Shown here piece after piece: positions 38,520 through 50,000 of a stretch of DNA of 64,000 bases. Origin of the DNA: PGYT01 sp963675055. GTDB taxonomy: Bacteria > Bacteroidota > Ignavibacteria > Ignavibacteriales > Melioribacteraceae. Position 1 is the stretch's first letter, and each line of letters opens with the position of its first letter. The notes beneath the pieces were generated by a model. It was not told the origin of the DNA. It did not search any database and saw only the letters and a program-made list of their open reading frames with translations. The stretch spans positions 248,001-312,000 of the forward strand of contig CAXXJE010000002.1 of assembly GCA_963675055.2 (NCBI GenBank), read 5' to 3'. The translations under genes were made by a program, and so were the position numbers.

Positions 38520-41209
38520 TAAAATCCAATATTGAAGTAGAATGATGTCTCACCATAGCTGATATAGCTTTTAGGAAGAGCATCCTTAAGAAGGAAACTT
38601 TTAGCCACAGTGAAATCGGCAGGTCCGATCGGGGTATCAAATGAGAGGGTGGCGCCTACACCATGCCGGAAACTTTTAAACTTTATTTTCTCAGTGTTTT
38701 TCCAGAATGACCCGAGATCGTACCGAGCTTTCAGGTATGTATCGAAGAAAACCTTAAAAGGTAGTTTCAATCGATATTCCAGGGAGGAAATAAAAATTTG
38801 TCTGCCGCGGTAATCATATTCTTTGTATCCGAAGAATGAATCCTGTCCGCCGAATGAAAACTGCTGACTGAGGGGCAAAGTCTCATCCGCAGTCCCGATA
38901 AGTCCATGCAGCCGGATAGTATGTATGGAATTCAATGTAAAATACTGTGTATAATCGAAGTAAAACTTTGAGTACGCTAAATCATTATTAAGTATTTTCT
39001 GAGCTGTTTCATAGTACCCGTTTACGAGAAATCCGGTAGTCGGGTAAGGATATTTATTCTGCGAATCTATTTTGAAACCGAATTTCAGTGTTGCAAGATT
39101 TATCAGGTACTCGTCAACCGGTTCGTTCAGTCTGTTTTCTATCTGATTCCTGTGATAGCTCAACTCGCCGTAAACATTGCCGAACTTCTCTACCTGTGCT
39201 CCCAACGCAAACGAGCCGCCGTATACTCTCTGCTTATACTCGCCGTCCTTGTCATGTGCGAATCGGCGCCCGTTATTAAAGGTGGTTTCATTGTAAGTGG
39301 AAATATCAATTGAGTTATAAAAGGCTTTTAAACTGTATGTAAGATAAGTATCAAAAATTCTACTCGCCTTCTGCTCCAATGTCATTACCCTGTTTCTGGG
39401 ACCGGAAAAAAAGCTAAAGCCAACTTCCAAGCCGCTGCCGAACAGATTTTCTTCCCTTACATCGAACAGGAACTGTGTGAAGTATTCATTATCTATCTTC
39501 AAACCGAATCTTAATACTTCCGATAATTTTTCCTCAAGTTTAATAACAACAGTATTTTTCCCGTTGTCCTTATCAACCGTTATATCAACCTCTTCGAATA
39601 ACCCGGTAATCCTTAAATTTTCCAGTCCCTCCTCAAGTTTTCCATATTCGAGTCCTTCTCCTTCAGAGAACGGCAGTTCACGGAGAATTACCGTTGGATT
39701 AGTTTTTAAGTTACCTTCCAGTTTTATTTCGTCAATAACCCCGTTACTTACATATACATTCAGTCCGCCGCTTTCCTCATCAAAAACAACACTATCAACC
39801 GAAGTGAGTGAAAATCCTTTCCGCTTAAATTCCCTGAGGAATTCAATTGCACTCATCATTGCTTCTTTCGAAGAATAGGGCTTTCCTACGAGTCCGGCAA
39901 ATTTTCTTCCGGATGACACTGAATCTATTGGCGTGCTGCAGATAATATGAAACGATTTTACAGGGGGATTATATTCACACTCTGTTATAAGTACCGGTAT
40001 ATTACCTTCAAAAGTTACATCAGCAGAAATACTTTTATATACTCCTGACCTGTATTCCTGTGCAAGATAATATTCAATTTCCTGATCACTGACAGAATCC
40101 TGTTGTGAAACAGCGGATACGATTTTAGCTGCAAGAGAATCTCCGGCATTAGCTGTTAAACCATGAAAGAAAACTTCATATGTATCCGACCTGTTCAGGT
40201 ATTCGTTTTTCTGCAAAGTGGTAATATTATTCAAATGGGGTGTTACAGCATCATACCCGAGCTGAATTATCTGGTCAAGATTGGTGAAATCCGTGTTTTC
40301 CTTTTTACCGAGATAAGGCTGAATTACAACATCTGCTTTTTCAAGCTGCTGCTTTGTAAGAATAGTCATCGGTATTGTGATAATCTGGTCAGCAATAATC
40401 CAGGGTAAATCGAGATTATCATTCGAATGAAGCGGACTTGAAGCATCCAGAGCTAAAATTATATCGGCACCGGTATTTTCAGCCACTTCAACCGGCACAT
40501 TGGCAACAAGTCCTCCATCTGCCAGCACCATTGAATCTATTTCGACCGGGGGCAGCAGAAAAGAGACGCTGGAACTGGCCCTCAATGCCCGGCTTATGGA
40601 TCCGGATTTCAGAACTACCGCATTCCCGTTAACGAGGTCGGTAGCAACAGCTCTGAAGGGATAAACCAATTCATCAAAATCGGTAATACTGCTTAACGGG
40701 GCATTTACGAAAATTTCGTTGAGGAAATTCAAAACCTTTTGACCGGTATTAAGAGAAGTTGGAATAATCGGATTAATTCCATCGAATCGGATGGAAAAGA
40801 TCGCTCTGTCTTCCGTTATTTTTTTATCGACGAATAAATCATTCCTGTTGGTTTCATTTATCGATACGAATTCATCCCAGTTCTTTGAAAGTAATATCGA
40901 GTCGATTTCATTAAGACAATATCCGGATGCATAAAGCCCGCCGATAACGCTTCCCATACTGGTACCGACAATATAATCTATGGGAATATCATTATCCTGA
41001 AGCGCCCTGAGTATACCGATCTGAGAAATGGACCTTGCACCCCCGCCACTCAGTGCTATCCCAATTCCGGGATTCTTGACGGGTACATTTTCCGTTAATC
41101 CGAAAGGCATTTCCCTGCTTTTCACATCGAAGCTGATATGAACGGGTTCCTGCGCCGCAATTGATCCGGCAATGATTATAAATAATATGGAATACTTTAA
41201 TAAGGACAT
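38513..41209 (-). CDS. Patatin-like phospholipase fused to a BamA/surface-antigen barrel
   Basis: 898 residues. Signal peptide 1-19. Patatin domain (~48-330): oxyanion loop ALSGGGARSISQIG, nucleophile Ser in VGTSMGSVIG and catalytic Asp in LADGGLVANVP. A POTRA-like region follows (~415-575, with VYVSNGVIDEIKLEGNLKTN), then a barrel (~590-898) ending in aromatic residues (YFNIGFYY). The layout resembles PlpD-type (type Vd) secreted lipases of Bacteroidota and proteobacteria, which insert in the outer membrane and expose or release the lipase. All catalytic residues are present. Confidence 0.9.
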   Translation of the reverse strand: MSLLKYSILFIIIAGSIAAQEPVHISFDVKSREMPFGLTENVPVKNPGIGIALSGGGARSISQIGILRALQDNDIPIDYIVGTSMGSVIGGLYASGYCLNEIDSILLSKNWDEFVSINETNRNDLFVDKKITEDRAIFSIRFDGINPIIPTSLNTGQKVLNFLNEIFVNAPLSSITDFDELVYPFRAVATDLVNGNAVVLKSGSISRALRASSSVSFLLPPVEIDSMVLADGGLVANVPVEVAENTGADIILALDASSPLHSNDNLDLPWIIADQIITIPMTILTKQQLEKADVVIQPYLGKKENTDFTNLDQIIQLGYDAVTPHLNNITTLQKNEYLNRSDTYEVFFHGLTANAGDSLAAKIVSAVSQQDSVSDQEIEYYLAQEYRSGVYKSISADVTFEGNIPVLITECEYNPPVKSFHIICSTPIDSVSSGRKFAGLVGKPYSSKEAMMSAIEFLREFKRKGFSLTSVDSVVFDEESGGLNVYVSNGVIDEIKLEGNLKTNPTVILRELPFSEGEGLEYGKLEEGLENLRITGLFEEVDITVDKDNGKNTVVIKLEEKLSEVLRFGLKIDNEYFTQFLFDVREENLFGSGLEVGFSFFSGPRNRVMTLEQKASRIFDTYLTYSLKAFYNSIDISTYNETTFNNGRRFAHDKDGEYKQRVYGGSFALGAQVEKFGNVYGELSYHRNQIENRLNEPVDEYLINLATLKFGFKIDSQNKYPYPTTGFLVNGYYETAQKILNNDLAYSKFYFDYTQYFTLNSIHTIRLHGLIGTADETLPLSQQFSFGGQDSFFGYKEYDYRGRQIFISSLEYRLKLPFKVFFDTYLKARYDLGSFWKNTEKIKFKSFRHGVGATLSFDTPIGPADFTVAKSFLLKDALPKSYISYGETSFYFNIGFYY

Positions 41210-41231
41210 GCAATAAAATATTAGATAAGAA

Positions 41232-41267
41232 AAATCCCTGATTCAAATTTAAGCGGAATCAGGGATT
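41232..41267 (-). terminator. Intrinsic terminator after yidC
   Basis: Stem AATCCCTGATTC/GAATCAGGGATT with an eleven-base loop, just after the yidC stop. On the minus strand it is followed by TTTTCTTA. Confidence 0.75.
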
Positions 41268-41275
41268 AATAATAC

Positions 41276-43150
41276 TTAAAATTTCTTATGCTTTTTTTGA
41301 GCTTGTTTCTGAGCCGAAGTTTGTTTTTCGGCTGCGTCCATCATTCTCTGCATAAATCCGGCTTTCTTTTTAGGATTCTTGACAGCCACAAGTTCTTCCC
41401 CGTCATCCTTGTGATTGATATAGTACTGCTGTGCAATTGAAAGGATGTTAAACATGAAATAGTACAGGTTAAGTCCGGATGAGAATCCCATGAACATAAG
41501 TGTAAACATGATTGGCATCATGTAGACCAGAGCTTTCTGGCTGGGATCCTTCACGCTCATTTTCTGTTGGAAGAACATTGTTATACCGAGTAACGGTGCA
41601 AGTCCGGTAATTTTATCTATACCGAAAATCGGAATTTGGAAAGGAAGCGTAAGTATATAGTCCGGCGAAGCGAGATCAGTCATCCAGAAGATAAAGGGTT
41701 CATGCCGGATTTCGATAGCAACCCTGAAAAAAGTAAACAGCGCGAACAGAATCGGCATCTGAAGCACCATAGGCAGACAGCCCCCGGCGGGATTAACCCC
41801 GTAGGTCTGGTACAGCTTCATAGTTTCTTTCTGAACTTTCTGCTGGTCACCCTTGAATTTTTCTTTTAGCTCCGCAATTTTCGGCTGCAGTTTCTGCATT
41901 CTCTTCATCGATTTGTAACTCTGTTTGGTCAGCGGATACAAAGCGATTTTAATAATTATTGAGAATACAATTATTACGAATCCGTAATTTGGAATGAATT
42001 TGTGCAGAAACTGGAAAAGCGGTAGCAGCACATATTCGGAAATTGGACGGGTAATAAATTTAAGACCGAAGAAGCTTCCGAAATCATAAAACACATCATA
42101 GTTGTTGCCGTATGATTTAAGCAGGTCGTAATCCATTGGACCTATAAACAGGTCGAACCTGTCTTTCTGGTAATTTGTCTGGTTGTAAGGAATCATGAGA
42201 CTTGCATTGTAATATTCCCTTTTACCAAGTCTTTTAGTCTCTGCATACCGGCCTTCAAATCTTGCACCACCGTCCTGATATGGATTTTCAGGAGCGAGAA
42301 TAATTGCAAAATATTTACTCTTAATCCCAACCCAGTCAACTTCACCATTAATTGTCTTCTTTTCAACTTCATCGGGAGAAGAAGCATCAACTACAACCTG
42401 TTCACCGCCGGAAAATGCACTAGCGTTGGCATATTCGGATTCATCAAACGAATTCTCCTCGACAAAATTAATTCCATTCGCCCACTCAAGGTCATATCGT
42501 TCACCGCTGATTATATTATTCATGTTAACCAGTTCGACATCCAGTTTAGACTGATAGGAATCGCCGAAAAACAGAAAACTCTTCTTAATCTGCTGACCAT
42601 CCCCCATGTCAAAGGTATAAGTGAGGTACAACGAGTCACTGTCGGCAAGTTTGTAGTGGGTCTGGCTGCCGCTTGAACTAAAGTCGATACCAGCGGTGTT
42701 CACAAGCTGTCCTTCTTTGGATACGAACAACAAGTTCAGGTCTCCGCCATCGAACGGGTTGACTAGTTGGACATGCCTGTTGTAAAAATCGGATGTATCT
42801 TCTATCTGTCTATAATACCAGGTTTCATAATCTTTCAGGTAGTACTTACGTATTCTCGCGCCCTTGCTAGTAAGAAATATTTTAACGACGCTATTTTCAA
42901 TCTGAATGATTTCTTCTTTCTTTTCTTCCCGACTAAAAAGAGTAGTTCTTTCTTCCGCAGGAGGCTGGATAGATTCTATTACCTTTTCTTCAGTTATCTT
43001 ATCCTGAGTTGTATCTTTCGGAGTTTCTTTAACCTGAGTCGTATCTGCTGCGATTTGCTGCTGAACCGGTTGTTCGGGAGCGTTCATATATAACCATACA
43101 ACAAGTACTAATCCTATCAGTAAAAATGCAATAGTGGTTTGTTTATCCAT
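41276..43150 (-). CDS. yidC: Membrane protein insertase YidC
   Basis: 624 residues. N-terminal membrane helix (TIAFLLIGLVLVVWLYM), a Gram-negative-type periplasmic domain (~50-345) and the conserved 60KD_IMP core (~370-590) with FGLKFITRPISEYVLLPL, PLTKQSYKSMKRMQKLQPKI, GGCLPMVLQMPILFALF and SSGLNLYYFMFNILSIAQQY. C-terminal Lys-rich tail. Inserts inner-membrane proteins with or without SecYEG. It follows rpmH and rnpA in the usual order, but no yidD lies in the 93-base gap after rnpA. Confidence 0.97.
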   Translation of the reverse strand: MDKQTTIAFLLIGLVLVVWLYMNAPEQPVQQQIAADTTQVKETPKDTTQDKITEEKVIESIQPPAEERTTLFSREEKKEEIIQIENSVVKIFLTSKGARIRKYYLKDYETWYYRQIEDTSDFYNRHVQLVNPFDGGDLNLLFVSKEGQLVNTAGIDFSSSGSQTHYKLADSDSLYLTYTFDMGDGQQIKKSFLFFGDSYQSKLDVELVNMNNIISGERYDLEWANGINFVEENSFDESEYANASAFSGGEQVVVDASSPDEVEKKTINGEVDWVGIKSKYFAIILAPENPYQDGGARFEGRYAETKRLGKREYYNASLMIPYNQTNYQKDRFDLFIGPMDYDLLKSYGNNYDVFYDFGSFFGLKFITRPISEYVLLPLFQFLHKFIPNYGFVIIVFSIIIKIALYPLTKQSYKSMKRMQKLQPKIAELKEKFKGDQQKVQKETMKLYQTYGVNPAGGCLPMVLQMPILFALFTFFRVAIEIRHEPFIFWMTDLASPDYILTLPFQIPIFGIDKITGLAPLLGITMFFQQKMSVKDPSQKALVYMMPIMFTLMFMGFSSGLNLYYFMFNILSIAQQYYINHKDDGEELVAVKNPKKKAGFMQRMMDAAEKQTSAQKQAQKKHKKF

Positions 43151-43243
43151 ATCCTGTCACCAATTTTCAAATAAATTTCTGTTAAAAAACCGACACTAAT
43201 TAATAGTCGATCCGATCACGGATCAACGGCGATCAAGCAAACA

Positions 43244-43633
43244 CTACATCCTGCCGCTTACTTTATTCAGCAGGTTTAACACATCTTTTTCAATATTATT
43301 CAGATAAATCTTCGGATGAGTTTTTTGGGATATACCATTAAGAGAAAACACGAGTAAAATTGATTTATTCTTCAGAGAATTCAAAATAATATATTTATTG
43401 TTCCTGTACAGTTCCCTTAATAGTCTTTTGACACGGTTACGCCAAACTGCGTTCCCCGCTTTTCTATGAACAGCAAAAGCAACTTTAGCTTCTTCCTGCT
43501 CAGAAGGGTATATATAAAAAATAGCCTTCAATAACCGGCTATTTGATAAAACAGTAATCCCCCTGGTAAAAACTAACTGAAATTCTTTTTTACTTTTGAT
43601 TCTTTCCTTTTTCGAAAGACCAAATTGTTTCAA
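43244..43633 (-). CDS. rnpA: Ribonuclease P protein component
   Basis: 129 residues. The RNR signature is intact (WRNRVKRLLRELYRNNK). Binds RNase P RNA to mature tRNA 5' ends. The start is a TTG only two bases after the rpmH stop (TAG-tt-TTG), which suggests translational coupling with rpmH. Confidence 0.94.
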   Translation of the reverse strand: MKQFGLSKKERIKSKKEFQLVFTRGITVLSNSRLLKAIFYIYPSEQEEAKVAFAVHRKAGNAVWRNRVKRLLRELYRNNKYIILNSLKNKSILLVFSLNGISQKTHPKIYLNNIEKDVLNLLNKVSGRM

Positions 43634-43635
43634 AA

Positions 43636-43782
43636 CTAGAATTCGTCGCTAACTGTTAATTTTTTCCTGCCTTTTGCTCTGCGTCTTGCGAGAACTGCGC
43701 GTCCGTTCTTCGAAGCCATACGGGCTCTGAAACCGTGCTTATTCTTTCTTTTTCTATTGCTTGGTTGAAAAGTTCTTTTCAT
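43636..43782 (-). CDS. rpmH: Ribosomal protein L34
   Basis: 48 residues, found by hand translation. Begins MKRTFQPSNRKRKNKHGFRA and ends KLTVSDEF, with the RMASKNGRAVLARRRAKGRK core expected of L34. A strong GAGGTGA ribosome site lies six bases before the ATG. First gene of rpmH-rnpA-yidC. Confidence 0.97.
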   Translation of the reverse strand: MKRTFQPSNRKRKNKHGFRARMASKNGRAVLARRRAKGRKKLTVSDEF

Positions 43783-43921
43783 AATTCACCTCAATTTAAC
43801 AAAGGTTACAAAGATAAATAAATTTCAAGTTATGCACAATAATTAAGCTAAAATATTATATTGAAACGAGTTAACCCTGCAATTCCTTAAATCATGCATT
43901 ATCGCTGAAGTAACAAAATAA

Positions 43922-43951
43922 AAGAAGGGACCTTTTTGGTCCCTTTCTTTA
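43922..43951 (-). terminator. Intrinsic terminator after the thioester/SdrD-like giant gene
   Basis: Stem AAAGAAGGGACC / GGTCCCTTTCTTT (one bulged T) with a five-T loop, about 110 bases after the stop of 44063. Flanking A/T runs make it usable on the minus strand, insulating the rpmH promoter. Confidence 0.75.
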
Positions 43952-44062
43952 ACATCAGCAGTGTTAGTTCTGCCTATTCAGATCAATAAGCGGTGTTCAA
44001 AAGCCATTCTCCCAGCCAAAGAAACTGACTTTTTTGCACCGCTATTAAGGAATTTGAGCACT

Positions 44063-47000
44063 TTATTTCATTAAAATCATCTTTCTGGTTAAGTTTACAT
44101 TTTTACCAACCAGCTTGTAAAAGTAAATTCCGCTTGCCAGTCTGCTTGCATCGAAATGAACCTGATGGTAACCTGAAGTCAATTCACCGTTTACCAGTTC
44201 AGCTACCTGCTCGCCGATTGCATTATACACTCTGAGCTTGTAATTGCCGGCATCCGATACTCCGAATTCAATTGTTGTACTCGGATTGAACGGGTTGGGA
44301 TAGTTCTGACTGAGTTTATATTCTGTTGGTGTTTCAATTATCTCGTCAACCTCAGTTACACTGTTGTCTTCAAGTTTCTTGTACATCTTGCCAGCCGAAC
44401 TGCCTGCGTAAATCATGCTGGAGTTTTTATCAATCATAAGAGCACTGATACCATATCCGTTCATTCCAACCGAAGTCCAGACCTGTGATTCAGTTCTGAT
44501 TGAGCTTCCGCTGCCTGCAGCACTTGTCGGAACAATGGATGACAACTTGTAAACCCCGCCTGTCCAAGTACTTACATACACTTCGTCGTTAGCATTTACT
44601 GCAACACTGTAAACGTGCTCTGCAACTAGTCCGACATTCAACGGAACCCATGTTGCACCGTTATCAACGCTTCTGTAAACACCTTTACCATAAGTTGCAG
44701 CATATATTTCATCTGTACTTGTTACTGCAAGAGTCCAAACCATATTGTATTCCATTGAAGTAGTTGTCCACGAATCCCCGCCGTCGGTACTCATATAAAT
44801 TCCGCCGCCGAATGTACCCGCAAACATTCTGCCTTCGCTGTCAATTGTAATTGAGTTGACTATCAGATTGGTCAAGCCGTTATTAACCTGCTCCCAATCA
44901 CCGCTGCCGTTGGTTAATTTGAATATTCCGAATCCCCATGCAGCAGCGTAAATGTCGCCTGTAGCATCATCTATTTCAAGTGCACGAATATCATGATTCA
45001 GATCGTTCAACGGACCCTGCCATGTATTTCCGCCGTTAGTGGACTTAAAGATACCCTGCTCTGTTCCGATATAGAGATCATTGTTCGAAGCAACTTCGAT
45101 GTCCCATATAAATCCGATGAGCATACCTTCATTTAGTCTTTCCCAGTTGCTGTCGTCTGTCATTCTGTAAAGCTCACCGCCTGCCGTACCGGCAAGGATG
45201 TAGCCATCGTTATCGGCAGATATCGACCAGATAATCTGACTTGATTCAAAGTCACCAATCGGTTCCCAATCGCCAAGATCATCGTTTCCGCTGCCGCTGC
45301 TTCCCGAATCCTCATCGTTTCCAAAGTAAATTGTAGCTGCTGCGTAGTCATCTTCTGTTGTTACACCATTATTAGGCGCTGAATCAGGATCAACTTCGTT
45401 TACAGCTGTTATTTCAGCAGTATTGGTTATATTCGGTCTGCCCGGGATATTGCCGAGGAAAGGCTCACAGTTATACTGACCCTGACCGATTAAATATTTA
45501 GCTATCATCTGACCATTCTGGACACCAGTAACAAAGTCTACAGTAGCGCATGGTGCCAGTATTGAACCTCGAACATCAATACCCTGAATTGTAATCATTG
45601 ATGCTTCGTAGAAGTTATACAGCACGTTGTTGATGCTTGTACCATTAACCATCAGTCCGCCGGTCCATACAATGTCGGATCCGTCTATGTTAACAAGTAC
45701 TACTGAACCATTCGGAACGTTAATAGTCATTGTATGAGATTCACTTAGCTCCGCACCTGAGACATGGAATACGTTCAGGAACGGGTCGGTACCATCGAGT
45801 GATAAACCGCCCCACTGATAAGTGGTTGTACCATTAACAGTATACCCTCCAAGCTGAGCCGAAAGATTTTTCAAATATGTACCGGCAGCCGCAAAGTCAA
45901 TCCTGTTAGGATCCTGTATAAGACTTCCGCCGCTTATCGTTACATTACTCTGCGGCAGGTTGGTATCTGTACCGTAGACAACGTTTCCGTTAAATACCGC
46001 ACCGCTAACAAAAGTTAAGCTTCTGCCGACTACAAGCGCATCTTCATCACCGTTTGAGGGATTCATCTTATCACCGACACTGTAGTATGACATGTAAGCG
46101 TCCCAGCCGACTGCAACTTTACATTCAGTATCAGATGAAGGGAAATTAACGCTGCAGAGAGCAAATACGTTATAATCACTTGCAACACCAAGGTCGAATG
46201 CATCGAAGTCATAACCCGGATCAAAATCTTCAACTGTGAAGAACAATTCCAGGACTAAGCTTTCACCGGCGTCAATTTCACCGATAGTCCAGATCCCTTC
46301 ACTGCCAATTACATTGAATGTACCCTGTGCAGCTGAATACGAATTATATGTCAGACCTTCTGTCGGGAAGTAATCTGTTACTTCAACACCCGTAGCTGTT
46401 CCGCTGCCTTCATTAGTAATTGTAATGGTGAATGTAACCTGATCGCCAACCTGAGGATCATTATTGTCTACTTCTTTATTTAATTTCAGATCAGGTAATT
46501 CCGCGTATAAACCTGCATCCCATTTCAACTGGCATTCGCTTTCGCCAAGGTTGATAACACCGGTAATGCCTGTATTGTCAGCATCGGAATCGAGTTCATC
46601 ATCGTTGCCCTGATCCTGGAGTGTAAATTCGTATCCGGAAGGAAGAACGAACATTACTTTATAAGCGCCAGCCGAGAGGTAATCGAATTTGTAGTTACCG
46701 TACTCGTCTGTTACTGTTGTATCAAGCAATGCACTATTGTTAGCGTCTATCAATTTTACTGTTACGTTTTCAACGCCTGTTTCATCTACATCTTCAATAC
46801 CATTGTGGTTAGCATCGAACCAGACTCTGTCGCCGAGGCATGAAGGACTCGGAGGAGCTGTAACCAAACCTGCATCCCATGATAAATCGCAGTATCCTGC
46901 AACAAACAAAGTAAGTTCAGTGCTACCATTTGCGGATGCATCTGAATCGAATTCATCATCGCTGCCCTGGTTTTGTGAAGTGAATATATATCCGGAAGGA

Positions 47001-50000
47001 GCAATGAATCTTACATAGTATCTTCCCGGTATAAGTTCGTTAAATCTGTAGAAACCGTCTTCATCGGATGTTGTACTTGATATTTTTGCACCGTTCTGAT
47101 TGTATAATTCAACAAGAACGTTTTCAACACCAACCTCACCATTATCCTGGATGCCATTTTCATTTGAATCGAACCAAATGAAATCACCGAGACATGCTTC
47201 TTCACAACCGCCGCAACCGTCGGAGCAGAATCCGAAGTCGATAGTTAAGTTTGACTTGTTGTTTTCATCAAGACAAACCTCAACACCGCTGCTGTCGCTG
47301 TCAAGCGCACTGTCATTGCCCTGGTATGTAGGAGCAGAAGAAGAACCGCCCGGTAATGTTGTTTCATCAATATGAACTGTATAACAGCCGTCATCGTAGC
47401 ACAAGCCGTCGAATAAATAATTTCCGTTATCATCTGTAAATACGCTTGCAACTTCCTGTCCGTCTTTCTTTAGAATTACTTTCACGCCCTGAATGCCAGG
47501 TTCGCCGTCATCCTGTATTCCGTTACAGTTTGTAGATGCACCGTCAGAAGAGTAATCGAGCCATACTTTATCGCCGATCTCACCGTCGCAAACTACCGGA
47601 GGAGGACAGTAACCGAAATCAGCAGTCAGGTTCTGTGCATCATCAGTTGCCAGTGTAACTGTAAAGCTGCTGTCGGTACTTAAAGTATACTCATCGTATG
47701 AGGCAGGAACTGAAATTATCTTAACTGAATATTCGTTAGCGCATAATCCGGTAAACAAATATTTACCCTGAGCATTAGTAGTTGTTGTATCAGAAACAGT
47801 GTTTACACCATCGTTGTAGCTGATCACAACTTTTGCGCCCTGTATCGGAGTTGAACCAGTCTGATCACCGTTGCAATCGCCAGTCATATCTACGAATACA
47901 TAATCACCAATTTCACCTGAACAGTCAGGATTACAATTTACGGTAAGTGTATGCGAATCATCGCTACGTACGGTTATATTATTAAAATTGTACCCGCTAA
48001 GGCTCGGATGTCCGATTACCCATGCGTTATTTTCAAGTTCACCACAATCATTTTCTATTGTTGTATATTCTTTGCTGTAAGTTACCTGCTGACCTGCCGG
48101 GATCTGGAAATACTGTCCGTCAATACCGAGCATAGGATCATATAAATGAGCGCCGCCGCTTAAGAGTACATCGCCACAATTAGTCATTGTAAATTCGTAA
48201 GTAACTGTTTCGCCTAAATTAACCGAAGCAGGACCTGATTTTTCAAGTTCAACACAGACTTTAAAAAATCCAAAGTCAATATCCGGATCGTCATTACAGT
48301 CGACTGTAACTTCAGCCGTATGTTCCGTAAGATGTCCGTCACTGTCTTCATCGTCATTAGCGTTGTCTTTCTTAGTAGCAAACCATCTGGTACTGTAATC
48401 ACCGGCGGCAGAATTCTGAAGTACTGCGCCTGCTTCAAAATTTGAATCAGCTATTTTAACTGTGTAAGTACCATTTTCAACATCTGTAAATTCATAATAT
48501 CCGGCTGCATTGGTTGTTGTAGTCTGAACGACAGCATTGTTCTGAATAAGTTGAACAACAACACCCTCAATTCCTGAGTCCGGACCGTCATCCTGCTTGC
48601 CGTCGACGTCAGAATCATGCCATACAAAATCACCAATAGTATTCAAACAAGGCTGATCACATGATAAATCGCCCAGGTCCTGAGTGCCGTTATCAAAGTT
48701 TTCGTTTAACGCGGTAAGTGCATCATTAAGTTCGGAATAAGTATAACCGCTTGTTGAGCCGCCGCCTAAGGCAGTATTTGCGATAGCAAGTACTTCATTA
48801 ACCGTTAATCCGGAAAACGTACCGCCCGCATACATAAGGTCACCAAGATCAGTATCATTAGAACCGATATAACCGGATTTATCATATTCAACATTCAAAG
48901 TAGCCGCAGCCAACTGTCCGGCAAGAATATTTATACTTGAAGTAGGATCGACATAGTTCTGATTTATCTGATCAGCTGTGCCTCCGTCCGGCAGATAATT
49001 TTTAACTGCTTCAGCGGAAGTCAGTGTAATTGTATAATTTCCACCGATAACTAATCCATTCGGGAAAACCGAATCAAAGTACATATCTCTTATTTGTCCG
49101 GGACCGCTGTTGGAAGGACTTCCCCATCCACCCTGGGTATAAGTTGTAAATCCGCTCAAGTCGCAGTCACCCTGGGGTTGGGAAATCCATTGAATTGTAG
49201 CTTCGACTGATTTTGTATCTGTAGATGGAGTAGCCAAAACGAGTTTTTGCTTAGCATCCCCGTCCTGTTTATAAACATATCTTGTTCCGTGAGGAATTAA
49301 AACTTCAGCTTCAGCAGTTACGGTAACAGTTCCGGTTCCGCTGTAAGTAACAGTAATTGGACCGGCATGTCCGTCGCTGTCTGTTGTAACTGTTGTAGGT
49401 GCGATAACACCGGCATCAGCGCTAAGAGTTACATCAACACCGGGAACTCCCTGTCCGTTAATATCATATGCGCCGACACTTATTGTTGCTGCATTACCTT
49501 CAACCAAAATCTGTGTGGAAGGTATGAGAACAAGAGTCTCCAGAGACGGCTCATTTTCATGATTCGCTTCTGTGTCGTCTATAATATCCTTAACGCGATT
49601 CTTAATGCCCCGATCAGTAATTGTATTGGCATCTACTCCGTCGCTGTAATGCCAGATAGCGATCTGAACCGCAGCAGCTTCTTTTTCATTGCTCCAACTT
49701 CCCGACGGATAATTGCTGTTATTATAAGGATAGTAATTATTCAAAATGTAGGTGATTTCCGAAGAGGTTTGATCTTCATCCCAATAATCTTCGTTTTTCG
49801 CTAATAAGTGCTGAAGATCAATACAATAAAATTTAACCGATTGTGAGTTCACAGTACCGTTAAAAGTACCGGCCCAAAATTGGTTATCATGATTAGTATA
49901 CGGATCTTCGAAAGTAACAGTTTTACCCTTTGCTGTACCACTAACCTGGGCAATACTTGTATAGTCTTCAGTATTGAATAAGTCGCCTTTTTTTGATTGA

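Noticed and set aside
43209..43224. GATCCG-atca-CGGATC hairpin between rnpA and yidC
   Set aside because: Short, no T-run, and lies within a cotranscribed group; probably chance.
43830..43838. Single perfect DnaA box TTATGCACA as evidence of oriC
   Set aside because: No cluster of boxes and no adjacent dnaA; one nine-base match is expected by chance.
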